A program made the position numbers and the translations under genes. From Acaryochloris sp. CCMEE 5410 (GTDB lineage Bacteria > Cyanobacteriota > Cyanobacteriia > Thermosynechococcales > Thermosynechococcaceae): a stretch of DNA of 64,000 nucleotides. The notes beneath the pieces are model-generated. The model was not told where the DNA came from, searched no databases, and saw only the letters and a list, made by a program, of their open reading frames with translations. The DNA lies in the NCBI RefSeq assembly GCF_000238775.2, contig NZ_AFEJ02000002.1, positions 434,001 through 498,000 on the forward strand, in the 5' to 3' direction. The stretch's first letter is position 1. Each line of letters opens with the position of its first letter. Of the stretch, positions 19,101-28,015 are shown piece after piece.

Positions 19101-19325
19101 ATGTCTATAGAAGCAAAAGGAACCATCACCTTTCAAAATTTTGGCCTCGGGGTATGGGCTCTAGCGGCCAAAGATGTTACCTACGAGCTATTTGAACCGC
19201 CCACCGAATTACAGCAGGAGGGGCTGTCAGTGAACATAACGGGCATCATACGAGATGACATTATGACCGTGGCCATGATTGGCCCAGTTCTAGAGGTTCA
19301 AAGCTTTGAAATTTCGGATTCTTAA
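19101..19325 (+). CDS. Small hypothetical protein
   Basis: 74 aa, soluble, acidic and beta-rich, ending EVQSFEISDS. It begins 8 bases after the subtilase stop, so it is probably translated from the same transcript. It ends 4 bases from the convergent membrane protein gene. No family recognised. A role with the protease (for example as inhibitor or accessory) would be guesswork based only on position. Confidence 0.55.
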   Translation: MSIEAKGTITFQNFGLGVWALAAKDVTYELFEPPTELQQEGLSVNITGIIRDDIMTVAMIGPVLEVQSFEISDS

Positions 19326-19328
19326 CAT

Positions 19329-20201
19329 TTAAGGTTGATTAGAGCGAACCACAAAGCTTTGCCGGAGGCGGGCAGTTTTGGTTCCCAACCCATAACTAAC
19401 CCCCAGCAATACAAAACTGGTCAACCCAAACATGAGTCTGGCCGTAGCGCCTGTTTTACGAATGTCTGACTCACTCCCTCGGAGGATTTTCAGTTCTTGG
19501 CCTGAAGGAGCGACCAACTTGCTGGTTTGCCCTGACTCAATACTGGCAATAAGAGTTACTTTTTCCCCACTCGGGAAATACTGGCGCAATACTTTAGGGG
19601 TCACCGTGCGAGTCGTAGGCAGATCAGCCAAGGGAAAGGTTTGGTCTTGGTACTCAATCGCGATGGGGCGAGAAGTTCTTGAAGATCCGTCATATTGCAA
19701 TTTAGCGCGAGCCCTTCTATCCGTTCTTAAGGACAGCTGAGCCAAATCGACATCCACGGAAATGGCCTGGTTTGATGCTTGAAGCCTGTTGACCTGAGAC
19801 AACATCACGCCATCCACCTGCTCCTGCCACTCGTACAGCATTTCATGAGTTGTCTCTCCTGAGTCACGAAATTTAGCTGAGATCTGGAGTTCTCCTTTGA
19901 TCACCTTCAGCTCCGGTTCATCTGGCATGGAAATGGGATTTGAAGCTAATAAATAGCCTGAGATTTTGAAGGGAGAAGCGCCTTCGCCTTTATGGTTGAG
20001 CGCGTCAGAAATCGACATCTCGGGTAGTTCTGCCAGCTCATTCCCTTGCCAGGTGGTCATCCCCAACACACTACTGATCAAAAGCATTGCCCCTAATCCA
20101 CCCGTGACGACCGTTCCAAACACCATAAATGAATAGCGATTGTACGCTTGCTTGCTGACTTGACGAGGACGATCGGTCCAAAAAGAACGTCGCATCTTCA
20201 T
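19329..20201 (-). CDS. Hypothetical membrane protein, third gene of pgeF operon
   Basis: 290 aa from ATG 20201 (MKMRRSFWTDRP); an earlier in-frame start at 20234 abuts the stop of the preceding gene. One membrane helix lies at about residues 25-50 and a second near the C-terminus (TARLMFGLTSFVLLGVSYGLG). A periplasmic or lumenal beta-rich domain lies between, with SGYLLASNP, LKVIKGELQISAKF and VTLIASIESGQTSKL. Two helices flanking a large extracytoplasmic domain recall GIDE/E3-like membrane proteins, but I cannot name a family. Co-transcribed with the DUF120-like gene and pgeF. Confidence 0.7.
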   Translation of the reverse strand: MKMRRSFWTDRPRQVSKQAYNRYSFMVFGTVVTGGLGAMLLISSVLGMTTWQGNELAELPEMSISDALNHKGEGASPFKISGYLLASNPISMPDEPELKVIKGELQISAKFRDSGETTHEMLYEWQEQVDGVMLSQVNRLQASNQAISVDVDLAQLSLRTDRRARAKLQYDGSSRTSRPIAIEYQDQTFPLADLPTTRTVTPKVLRQYFPSGEKVTLIASIESGQTSKLVAPSGQELKILRGSESDIRKTGATARLMFGLTSFVLLGVSYGLGTKTARLRQSFVVRSNQP

Positions 20202-20234
20202 TGAGATTATTCCTATTCCATCTCTCCATAACAT

Positions 20235-20732
20235 TCACGGTTCGGGTTCAAAGATTTCAACCTGCTGGGACAACACCCCCAAGGCAACCGTCATGCCTGT
20301 CTTCATCTGGGGGATAAAGGGCGCTAATACTTCAATGAGTGAGGGTTCCTGAAAATGCTTCGGCTTCGTTTCAGGGTGAGGATAGTAAATCAGTCCTGAA
20401 GTAAGGTGGTCGCCAGACTTCACTTGACAGGGGGAGAAGGAAAAGGTTTCGGGGCAAGATGCTGGATACCAATGCACCAGGGGAAACGTCCATTGGGGCT
20501 GAATCATCTGGAACTGAGCGGGAGCAATCGAAATATTCAGGGTGCCAGGATAATAGGGGGTTAGGTCTAATCCTAATTCTTTGAAATAAGGTGTTTGTAG
20601 CGCAATCGTCCCTTCTGGATAAGGAGAGTTAACCGCTCGTCCAGACGCTACACCATAGCCTGAGCGCAGTTTTCCAGACACATAGGTCCAGGCTGGGTCT
20701 TCTGATGCTAACAACTGACGATACCTGACCAT
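20235..20732 (-). CDS. DUF120 / CTP-dependent riboflavin kinase-like protein
   Basis: 165 aa. An N-terminal stretch with SGKLRSGYGVASG, then LGLDLTPYYPGTLNISI, then a C-terminal IEVLAPFIPQMKTGMTVAL follow the order of the archaeal riboflavin kinase (DUF120, RibK) fold. In that family a G-x-G-x-(A/G) loop, the P-x-G-T-L-N motif and the IEIIAP...L-x-x-G-D-x-V segment occur in the same order. This is a comparison from memory with the Methanocaldococcus enzyme and is not a search result. Its start overlaps the end of pgeF by 25 bases, and the membrane protein follows directly. Bacteria normally use RibF for this step, so the real substrate here is open. Confidence 0.6.
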   Translation of the reverse strand: MVRYRQLLASEDPAWTYVSGKLRSGYGVASGRAVNSPYPEGTIALQTPYFKELGLDLTPYYPGTLNISIAPAQFQMIQPQWTFPLVHWYPASCPETFSFSPCQVKSGDHLTSGLIYYPHPETKPKHFQEPSLIEVLAPFIPQMKTGMTVALGVLSQQVEIFEPEP

Positions 20733-21523
20733 TGAACTTGTTTCCGATGTTCTCGCCGATAGGAAAAGAATTTATCGGGGTCTTGGTAGGTGCAATGGGG
20801 TGCGATCGCAACTTGGTCTGGCAGCACTCCTATCTGTTCTAATTGCATGGCATTTACCCGCCGCACGTTTAATCGCACTCGTCCTGGCTCTGAATCGGCT
20901 ATCAGTGGGGAGTTTTTAACTTGAAGGAGATGCTCAGCAATAACTTCAGCAGGCTGCTCTGATAACTGGGGGTCAACGACGGTACTGCCAACTTGAGCTG
21001 CAACTTTCGTATCAACCTGATACATTTCACCTGCGATCGCAGGCCCCATGGCCACTCGAATATCTTCAATTTGACTCCCTTGCGCTTGCAGACGCGTCAG
21101 AGCGACCGGCACAATTTTGGCCGCCGTGCCTCGCCATCCGGCATGGACCGCTGCAACATGGCCCAAGCGAGTATCCGCAATCAATACGGGGGTGCAGTCA
21201 GCCGTACAAACCCAAATGGCCTGGTTTTTACTCTGGCTGATCAAGCCATCTGCAGGCGGGAATTCTGATACCGATTCATCTGTTTCAGGGGCTAGAGATG
21301 GCAACTGGTTCCAATAGGCCTGAACTTCTGTCGGATCTAACACTGCATTGCCATGGACCTGCTTAACCCGAAAGGTTTGAGCGTCTGCTTTGAGGGCCGG
21401 AGCTAATTCAGCTGGGGGCCTTGGCCAAAATTCTCGGGTGAAAAATCCATGGGGCCAAGGATCTAGCAAACTACAGGTTAAGTACGAGCGCCCCTCACAG
21501 GTACGCCAATTCCAAGTATGCAT
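20708..21523 (-). CDS. pgeF: Purine nucleoside phosphorylase/laccase-domain protein (YfiH/PgeF)
   Basis: 271 aa, DUF152 (multi-copper polyphenol oxidase-like) family. The metal-binding signature is clear: VKQVHGN, then CTADCTPVLIAD, then VAAVHAGWRGTA, which hold the zinc-binding His/Cys/His of the active site. Family members cleave adenosine and inosine and help keep peptidoglycan stem peptides free of serine (PgeF). It is first in a minus-strand operon with the DUF120-like and membrane protein genes, and divergent from birA. Confidence 0.9.
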   Translation of the reverse strand: MHTWNWRTCEGRSYLTCSLLDPWPHGFFTREFWPRPPAELAPALKADAQTFRVKQVHGNAVLDPTEVQAYWNQLPSLAPETDESVSEFPPADGLISQSKNQAIWVCTADCTPVLIADTRLGHVAAVHAGWRGTAAKIVPVALTRLQAQGSQIEDIRVAMGPAIAGEMYQVDTKVAAQVGSTVVDPQLSEQPAEVIAEHLLQVKNSPLIADSEPGRVRLNVRRVNAMQLEQIGVLPDQVAIAPHCTYQDPDKFFSYRREHRKQVQWSGIVSC

Positions 21524-21607
21524 GGGGGTAGATTAGACCTTAAACAATGCTAGGCTTACCTATGCTAGCGCGCCGATTCCAGTTTTAACGGGCCTAGCCC
21601 CCGGACT

Positions 21608-22303
21608 GTGAGTTTTGATCAACTAGCGTTTCAGCAGTATCTAACCACCCAATCTTGGGGACGGCCTCTCCACCACTTTGAGGTTCTTGACTCCACCAAC
21701 ACGACACTCTGGGAATTCATTAAGCAAGGGGCGAAACCGGGAACGGCGGTTGTTGCCGCCCAACAACGAGCCGGTCGAGGCCAGCGGGGACGAACTTGGG
21801 AGTCTTCTCTGGGGGGACTGTATCTGTCGGTTGCGATCGCACCTTGTATTCCTGCCGATCAAACTGCCCAACTCACCGTGGCAACCATTTGGGGCCTGGC
21901 TACCCTACTACGACAGCATCACATCCCAGTGTGGCTCAAGTGGCCTAATGACCTACTTGTACTTGGAAAAAAATTTGGGGGCATCCTGATTGAAACTAGC
22001 CTCCAAAATCAACACGTTCAGACAGCAGTGGTCGGCATTGGCCTAAATTGGCGTAATCCAGTGCCAGATCAAGCCATTAACCTAGTGACCATTACAGAAC
22101 AGTCCCCCTCACACCATAGATCTTCGATTCATTCCTTAGAAAAGTTAACAGCCCTCACCTTATTGGGTCTAGAAAATGGCTATCGATTTTGGCAAACCCA
22201 AGGCATCCATCCATTACTACCCGATTATCTAGATCTAATTAAAATATATCCTCAAGCCAGTCAACCCATCCGCCAAGATTTGGCAAAACGTCTAGGTTTA
22301 TGA
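21608..22303 (+). CDS. birA: Biotin--[acetyl-CoA-carboxylase] ligase
   Basis: 231 aa, short monofunctional type without the N-terminal DNA-binding domain. The biotin-binding sequence VLDSTNTTLWEF, the flexible adenylate loop QQRAGRGQRGRTW (GRGxxGR) and the catalytic LKWPNDLLVLGKKFGGILIE are present. The C-terminal SH3-like domain is missing or reduced. The start is GTG. It attaches biotin to the carrier protein of acetyl-CoA carboxylase. It diverges from pgeF, about 85 bases apart. Confidence 0.92.
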   Translation: MSFDQLAFQQYLTTQSWGRPLHHFEVLDSTNTTLWEFIKQGAKPGTAVVAAQQRAGRGQRGRTWESSLGGLYLSVAIAPCIPADQTAQLTVATIWGLATLLRQHHIPVWLKWPNDLLVLGKKFGGILIETSLQNQHVQTAVVGIGLNWRNPVPDQAINLVTITEQSPSHHRSSIHSLEKLTALTLLGLENGYRFWQTQGIHPLLPDYLDLIKIYPQASQPIRQDLAKRLGL

Positions 22304-22423
22304 ACTCATCAACACTCTAGGTATAGTAAAAGGAAGGAACTCGTTTCCTGGAAATTTATCTACCATGAGGAAATAACTGGCTAGGTTGATTCTTCCTTAG
22401 TAGGTATGCTTTGCTTAGTCTTG

Positions 22424-22440
22424 AAGGTTAACTTAACCTT
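22424..22440. promoter_or_regulatory. 17-bp palindrome upstream of M23 peptidase
   Basis: AAGGTTAACTTAACCTT has perfect 8-base arms AAGGTTAA and TTAACCTT around a central C, 77 bases ahead of the peptidase ATG. It has the size and symmetry of a dimeric repressor site. No regulator is known, and a leader RNA hairpin is the alternative. Confidence 0.4.
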
Positions 22441-22517
22441 GTCTCTCTTTGCTTTACTGATGTGTTTTCCATTGATCACCGACAAAAAACTGAATCACCT
22501 CTAAGGATCGAATTGGT

Positions 22518-23786
22518 ATGATGCATCGCTCTCACTCAATCTCTATCCGAACTCACCTTCGGTCAACCTCTCTATTATGCCTGGGCAGCTGGCTAAGCCT
22601 TCCTCTTGGCTTGGGAGTTCTGTCTCTGAATCAACGAGCCCAAGCGATTGATCTTGAGAGTCCGACCATCACAGAATCTGCCCCCATCACACCGGCAGCC
22701 CCTCCCGTCGACACATTTATCGATCCGCCCGAACCGGCTTGGGAGCCAGCGCCTATCTCACCTCCCATTCCTGAGCCCATTGCCTTACCTGAAGCCCCTG
22801 CACCGGTGGCTCCCGCAGCACCAGTAGCACCAGCCATATCGCCACAAGTCATGCCGCAGGTGGCTGACCGTCCTGCCAATCCCCCCACAAATGAGGGAAT
22901 CTCTTCCGTTACCTATGGTGCAGGCGATGAGCCGGTAGAAGCCGTATCTGCCCCAACCTCAAGTAAGACCGTTCTATCGGGTAGCGTTTCTGGCTGTAAA
23001 GCGAGTCTCAATATTGATCCAGTCCTTGCGGCGACCCTTTGTGGCCCTGCGGTCCAAACCGCCCAGCAACCTAACATTCCAACTCGTCGGCATACGCCTG
23101 TTGCTTCTGCTCCAACCCATTCGACCTATTCTTATCAACCCCCACAACAACCTGCCTCCCAGGAGACAGCCTATTCTCCGTCCTATATCCCTAAAACGGC
23201 TCCAACTCCGTGGGTTACAGGTGCTCCAGCCACTTTGAGCCCCTTAGCAAAAGCCTCTCCTTCGATCAAACGGCTGTCTTCCTCACCTAACCCTCTAAAG
23301 TGGCTCGTTCCAAATCGGCAGCGAATGATCTTTCCGTTACCAATGCCCGCTTCTATCACTTCAGCGTTTGGTTGGCGGACTCACCCCATTTCAGGGAAAA
23401 CCAGTTTCCATGCTGGCACGGATTTGGCAGCACCAACCGGCACACCTGTTTTAGCAACGTTTCCTGGCCAGGTCCAAACCGCAGGCTTTATGGGTGGCTA
23501 TGGCTTAGCAATTCTACTGCACCACCAAGATGGGCAACTGGCAACCCGGTATGCCCACTTATCCAAGGTTTATGTCCAACCAGGTCAATGGGTTTCCCAA
23601 GGAACCATCATCGGATTGGTGGGGAGTACTGGCAATTCCACTGGCCCCCACCTCCACTTCGAGACGTTAAAGCGTCAAAATAAGCGCATGGTCGCTTTCG
23701 ACTCGGGAATTCAGCTCAAGGTCTCCCTGGCAGAATTAATTAAAGCCATGCAGACCGCAAAAGTTCCTCCCAAACCCCAGGGCTAA
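22518..23786 (+). CDS. M23 family peptidoglycan endopeptidase (LytM domain)
   Basis: 422 aa. It has a signal peptide (about 10-45, ending near AQA), a Pro/Ala-rich linker to about residue 270 with a region around SCKASLNIDPVLAATLCG, then a C-terminal LytM/M23 domain. Zinc ligands are visible in FHAGTDLAAPTGTP (HxxxD) and the final GPHLHFE (HxH). It probably cuts peptidoglycan cross-links or, if inactive on substrate, activates amidases in the periplasm. The start could also be at the second ATG one codon later. It stands alone behind a short palindrome. A weak hairpin follows the stop. Confidence 0.9.
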   Translation: MMHRSHSISIRTHLRSTSLLCLGSWLSLPLGLGVLSLNQRAQAIDLESPTITESAPITPAAPPVDTFIDPPEPAWEPAPISPPIPEPIALPEAPAPVAPAAPVAPAISPQVMPQVADRPANPPTNEGISSVTYGAGDEPVEAVSAPTSSKTVLSGSVSGCKASLNIDPVLAATLCGPAVQTAQQPNIPTRRHTPVASAPTHSTYSYQPPQQPASQETAYSPSYIPKTAPTPWVTGAPATLSPLAKASPSIKRLSSSPNPLKWLVPNRQRMIFPLPMPASITSAFGWRTHPISGKTSFHAGTDLAAPTGTPVLATFPGQVQTAGFMGGYGLAILLHHQDGQLATRYAHLSKVYVQPGQWVSQGTIIGLVGSTGNSTGPHLHFETLKRQNKRMVAFDSGIQLKVSLAELIKAMQTAKVPPKPQG

Positions 23787-23800
23787 GTTAGGCAGGGCAG

Positions 23801-23833
23801 ATTGAAGTTCAGTCACCTAAATGAACTCAAGCC
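23801..23833 (+). terminator. Possible hairpin after M23 peptidase
   Basis: AGTTCA and TGAACT arms, extended by TTG/CAA with one bulged A, shortly after the stop. No clear U-run. Weak terminator candidate. Confidence 0.3.
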
Positions 23834-24078
23834 TAGCTGTCTTTCTCGCTGATTGATAAGGCACCCTTAGCGATTGAACATTGGAGCCAGTTTTTCATAG
23901 ACACCTTATTTTTTATCACCATCTGCTGACAATCTGATGTGTGGCATATGTGAGCATGCATTACATCCATCCGTACTCAAATACTCAAGGTTGCTCACTC
24001 ATTTAATCAAGCAACCGATCATCTTATAGCTGGAGGCTGAATAAAACCGTTCTAGTCATAGAGTCCATGTACCGATAA

Positions 24079-24264
24079 CTAATCTTTAGGAGATTGGGAT
24101 GGATTGCAAGCTTGCCATACTTCAATCATGGCTTGCACTGCCATCTCCACAGGAATTTGTTCCAGAGTTTGGCTGTGATGAAATTTTAAGCTGATAATCA
24201 GTTGCTTGTGTAAAACTGAGAGGCGCTGACGTTCATGGGCAGCCTCAACGACGTCATCTTTCAT
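24079..24264 (-). CDS. Small hypothetical protein
   Basis: 61 aa, soluble and mostly helical (AHERQRLSVLHKQLIISLKFH, then EMAVQAMIEVWQACN). It has a protein-like composition and lies alone between two longer gaps. Not recognised. It could be a real small cyanobacterial protein or a chance frame. Confidence 0.4.
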   Translation of the reverse strand: MKDDVVEAAHERQRLSVLHKQLIISLKFHHSQTLEQIPVEMAVQAMIEVWQACNPSQSPKD

Positions 24265-24691
24265 GGGTTATTAGATTGGAGCCAATAGCATCCAAGAGAA
24301 ATAAGCATCAACATCAAACACCTGCACTGCTAATAATTTTACATAGCAGAGGAGGAGAGAGTCTTAGAAAAAGCAAAACGAGATGGTTAACCGTACTATC
24401 TTCCATTGATATAGACAACAAATTTCTTTTGCCTTCTCGACACCGTCATAAGTCCTAGAGAAAGATGCAAAAGTCTAATCAATATATCCTCAAAAAATGA
24501 TGAGGTTGAGGATAGCCCAAGGAGAATTAAATTAATACTAACTTAGACAACCGCTATATGGATACGTAACTTCAGATATAGAATCGTACAGGTTCTTGGT
24601 TTAACCTCATTGCTACAGCTAATGAAGGGATGGCTGATTCTTCAGACAATTGTTATACCATTGCCATTACTCTGTCGCTTAGTTGGTGATA
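24265..24691. other. Intergenic stretch, no gene seen
   Basis: About 430 A/T-rich bases upstream of the GH13 gene. A 60-codon frame on the plus strand (24276-24458) has an unconvincing composition and was left out. A small imperfect hairpin around 24487-24513 (CCTCA / TGAGG) is the only structure noted. The GH13 promoter should be here. Confidence 0.5.
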
Positions 24692-26152
24692 ATGCAGATT
24701 AATACGCCTGATTGGGTCAAAAATGCTGTCTTTTATCAGATTTTCCCTGATCGCTTCGCTTGCCGCCCCCATCCATCCATCCCATCCCAAGTTAATTGGG
24801 AAGCTTGGCACGCCCCACCCACCTTTCAAGGATATAAAGGGGGAAATTTGTGGGGGATTATTGATCGCCTCGACTATTTGGCTGATTTAGGTATCACAGC
24901 CCTCTACCTCACGCCCATTTTCCAATCGGCATGCAACCACCGGTATCACACCCATGATTATTACCAAGTCGACCCCATTTTAGGAGGGAATGAAGCCCTA
25001 ACTGCTTTACTCACAGCGGCCCGTAAACGCCACATCAAGGTGGTTCTGGACGGTGTCTTTAATCATGCCAGCCGGGGATTTTTCTTTTTTAATGACATCT
25101 TAGAAAATGGTCCCCACTCACCTTGGGTGGATTGGTTTCGAATTGAGGGCTGGCCTATTGCAGCGTATCAAGGCAGCAAGCCGGCTAACTATGTGGGCTG
25201 GAGTGGGAATCGAGCCTTGCCACAGTTCAACCATAACCACCCTGATGTGCGTGAATACATTATGCAAATTGCGGAGTACTGGATCAAACAAGGCGTTGAT
25301 GGGTGGCGGCTAGATGTACCCAACGAAATTGAAGTGCCCGGATTCTGGCAAGAATTTCGAGATCGCGTCAAGGGTATCAATCCAGAAGCCTATATTGTGG
25401 GTGAGATCTGGGACAACGCCCAGCCGTGGCTACAAGGCGACCAATTTGATGGGGTGATGAATTACCAATTCCGACAAGCCACTATCGCTTTTACAGCAGG
25501 TGATCGAGTGGATGTCGCCTATACAACACAACCTGCCTATGCCCCTTATCCTGCCCTGGACGCATCAGACTATCAACAACGGATTCAGGACTTACTGACC
25601 TGGTATCCCTGGGATATTCAACTCACTCAGCTTAACTTGCTGTCCAGCCATGATACGGCTCGGCTACTGTCCATGGTGCACCTAGACTACAGCACCATAG
25701 AACTAGCGACCCTTTTGTTGCTCACCTTTCCCGGTGCTCCTTGCATCTACTACGGGGATGAAGTGGGGCTTCCCGGTGGAATCGATCCCGATTGCCGTCG
25801 CAGTTTTCCTGAGGAGGCAGATTGGCATCTACCCTTACAAGCTATACATAAGCAGCTGATCCAAATTCGGCACCAGCATGCTGCCCTTAGAACTGGTCAA
25901 TACCAAGTTTTACTGGCTACGGATGAAGCCTATGTTTTTAGCCGGTCCTTGGCAGAAGAAGTGATGATTGTGGCCATCAACACGAGTACGAAGTCTAGCT
26001 CTCTCACCATCGATCTCAGCCCGTTATCCCCATCTATTGCAAAGTTGGACTCTATCTACGGAACCCCTAACGTCTTAGCAATAAATACGAATACTGCAAC
26101 CGTAGAGTTATCCGCACGACAAGGGAGTATTATGATTGCCAGTTTTGAATAA
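24692..26152 (+). CDS. GH13 alpha-amylase family glucan hydrolase
   Basis: 486 aa from ATG 24692 (MQINTPDWVKNAVFYQIFPDRFA). All four GH13 regions are present: DGVFNHA (I), GWRLDVPNE with the nucleophile Asp (II), GEIWDNA with the acid/base Glu (III) and LLSSHDTARLL (IV). VFYQIFPDRFA and the lack of a signal peptide point to the cytoplasmic cyclomaltodextrinase/neopullulanase/maltogenic group. It lacks the N-terminal domain of classical dimeric neopullulanases. It probably degrades maltodextrins from glycogen. No linked sugar genes. Confidence 0.9.
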   Translation: MQINTPDWVKNAVFYQIFPDRFACRPHPSIPSQVNWEAWHAPPTFQGYKGGNLWGIIDRLDYLADLGITALYLTPIFQSACNHRYHTHDYYQVDPILGGNEALTALLTAARKRHIKVVLDGVFNHASRGFFFFNDILENGPHSPWVDWFRIEGWPIAAYQGSKPANYVGWSGNRALPQFNHNHPDVREYIMQIAEYWIKQGVDGWRLDVPNEIEVPGFWQEFRDRVKGINPEAYIVGEIWDNAQPWLQGDQFDGVMNYQFRQATIAFTAGDRVDVAYTTQPAYAPYPALDASDYQQRIQDLLTWYPWDIQLTQLNLLSSHDTARLLSMVHLDYSTIELATLLLLTFPGAPCIYYGDEVGLPGGIDPDCRRSFPEEADWHLPLQAIHKQLIQIRHQHAALRTGQYQVLLATDEAYVFSRSLAEEVMIVAINTSTKSSSLTIDLSPLSPSIAKLDSIYGTPNVLAINTNTATVELSARQGSIMIASFE

Positions 26153-26301
26153 ATAAGGCCTCAATTCGCTTAAACCATCGTTTTGGTATCACAGACGTCG
26201 GATTACCCTCACCCGTTGGGCATCCTAAGGATATGGGGGGACCCCAGATTCGGGGATGTCATGAATGCATCTAAATTCCCGTACATTAGAAGCCTTAACA
26301 G

Positions 26302-27006
26302 ATGGAAGCAATTTTAATGGTTCTAGCTGGATTGCTATTGGGTATTTTTGCCACCGTAGCAATTCTCTATGCCTTCTTGGTGGTCCTAGTTTTACCAAAT
26401 AGAGAATCTATCTCTACTTTTCAACAACACTCATTTCAACAGCACTTGTCTCAACCACAACGACTCACGACTGAAGTTCGTGAACTCAGTGATTTACAAG
26501 CTTTGATGGAAATTAGACAGCCCCAGCCTGTCGAAGCCCAATCTTGGCATCAAGATTCTGAATATCTCGCTTTAAAGGCAGATATACAAGCTGAATCGCA
26601 AGCTTACCAGCGTATTCCCACTTTTCTCAGAGGGTTTATGCCCAAACCGTGGAAAAAAGCTTGGCAGTACAGCGAATCATTAACCTATGTGAATGATTCA
26701 ATCCCCAAAATTCTTGGAAACTGGGATAGTCGAGAATTCTCTCGTCAATGTACTCCTACGTTATTGAAGTCAACTCAAAAGGACAGCTTAGATCAAAGCT
26801 TTGCCGATTTACTGGGTCGATGTGGCCAGATGACAGCTTATCAGGGCATCAAATACTTTGGATTGGATAACCTAAGAGGCGATTCGGTCTGGCAATTTGT
26901 GGCTCAAGCCGACTTCGAGAACGGATGGGCTATTATAACCGGACGTGTGATTTGGCAAGGACAGCGCTGTTGGTTCGATCACTTCAGTATTAGCAACGCC
27001 ATATAG
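26302..27006 (+). CDS. Membrane-anchored hypothetical protein
   Basis: 234 aa with one N-terminal membrane helix (about residues 3-32) followed by a soluble domain. The polar region to about 90 is rich in Gln. The C-terminal domain (about 100-234) has GFMPKPWKKAWQYSE, LGRCGQMTAYQGIKYFG and ends with a beta-rich segment WQFVAQADFENGWAIITGRVIWQGQRCWF. That last part looks like a DUF4019/NTF2-like fold, but I am unsure. A good terminator follows. Confidence 0.65.
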   Translation: MEAILMVLAGLLLGIFATVAILYAFLVVLVLPNRESISTFQQHSFQQHLSQPQRLTTEVRELSDLQALMEIRQPQPVEAQSWHQDSEYLALKADIQAESQAYQRIPTFLRGFMPKPWKKAWQYSESLTYVNDSIPKILGNWDSREFSRQCTPTLLKSTQKDSLDQSFADLLGRCGQMTAYQGIKYFGLDNLRGDSVWQFVAQADFENGWAIITGRVIWQGQRCWFDHFSISNAI

Positions 27007-27064
27007 TACTGAAATAGACGCCTCAGAGTAGCTTTCTAATTCACGTATTTTAGATGGATTTATT

Positions 27065-27105
27065 AAAGAGCAGGATGTGCTAAATTGCCAACCCTGCTCT
27101 TTTTT
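27065..27105 (+). terminator. Rho-independent terminator
   Basis: Arms AAAGAGCAGG (27065-27074) and CCTGCTCTTT (27093-27102), perfect over 10 bp, with the U-run continuing to 27105. It lies 58 bases after the stop of the plus-strand membrane-anchored protein. Confidence 0.7.
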
Positions 27106-27121
27106 AGCAGTTGGGCAGGGA

Positions 27122-28015
27122 TCACCAATCCTTCCAAGCTAGCGGGTGGTCTGTATCAGCTGCATAGGTTTGCAAAAGAGATTGATACATCGGGCTATCT
27201 GACCATCGATCAATTTCTCGGGCTCGCAGCACCGGCAAAGGATGAGTCAGTTCAGCTGTTCGCACTGACTTGAGGAGATTTGCTAAATCATGATCGATAC
27301 GATCATAGGCTCGGGCTTGGTCAATAAAGGCATCCACATTAAGCTGAGACGCCAGAGAAGATGATCCCCCCGCTAATTTCATCAGTACGGAAGCCATAAC
27401 TTTGGCATTTTGGGTGACGAGTAACCCGGCGCGATCGCAAGTGAATTCAGCACAGCGAACCCAAGCCATCAACTGCCGTTGTAGGTTTTGGGCAATTAAG
27501 CTGCCAAAGGGAGACAATTGGCCAGCTGCCAGCACCAGCAGGTTAGCAATGGTGAGATAAACACCATGCTCACATTTGAGGTGCCCGAGTTCATGGGCTA
27601 AAACAGCCTGTATTTCTGGGGGATCGAGCAATTCCAGCAGTGACGTATGCACCACAATAAACGGTTGCTGTCCCCGCATGGCCAAGGTGTAGGCATTCGG
27701 TGTGGGGTTTTGGCGAACATACAGCTGAGGCTGTTCCAAATCGAGAATATGACAAGCCTCAGTCAGCAGTTGGTGCAGATCAGGGAGTTGTCGTTCACTG
27801 ACTAAAACGCTGGAACCAATATTTTCTAAATAGAAGACTTGTTCTGCAACACTACCTAGCAGGCTTCTCACAAGCCAATCTAACCCAGGAAGCTGCTGGA
27901 GTGTTTGGGTTGCTTCCAAATCAATAGGATGTCGGAACTGAGCAGCCTGCAACCCCAATAAGGGAATTTTTGACATCGGCATTTTGTTTCTGTTTGCGGT
28001 GTGGCCTAACTTCAT
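27122..28015 (-). CDS. M48 family zinc metallopeptidase
   Basis: 297 aa, HtpX/Ste24-related. The zinc site AVLAHELGHLKCEHG (HExxH) is clear, with a downstream Glu ligand expected in CAEFTCDRAGLLV (ExxxD-type). Hydrophobic stretches flank it (LTIANLLVLAAGQLSPFG). The N-terminus is extended compared with HtpX and may start at a later Met (residue 12 or 14). The role is probably quality control of membrane or soluble proteins under stress. Single gene; its 3' end is convergent with the upstream gene and its terminator. Confidence 0.88.
   Translation of the reverse strand: MKLGHTANRNKMPMSKIPLLGLQAAQFRHPIDLEATQTLQQLPGLDWLVRSLLGSVAEQVFYLENIGSSVLVSERQLPDLHQLLTEACHILDLEQPQLYVRQNPTPNAYTLAMRGQQPFIVVHTSLLELLDPPEIQAVLAHELGHLKCEHGVYLTIANLLVLAAGQLSPFGSLIAQNLQRQLMAWVRCAEFTCDRAGLLVTQNAKVMASVLMKLAGGSSSLASQLNVDAFIDQARAYDRIDHDLANLLKSVRTAELTHPLPVLRAREIDRWSDSPMYQSLLQTYAADTDHPLAWKDW

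Noticed and set aside
22631-22888. Minus-strand open frame rich in Gly/Ala opposite the M23 peptidase
   Set aside because: Shadow of the Pro/Ala-rich linker of the real gene.
24276-24458. 60-codon plus-strand frame before the GH13 gene
   Set aside because: Composition is not protein-like, no ribosome site, and it lies in A/T-rich intergenic DNA.
26225-26265. GGGG/CCCC/GGGG runs before the membrane-anchored protein, as a possible switch
   Set aside because: Short G and C runs can pair in two ways, but nothing else supports a riboswitch or thermosensor.
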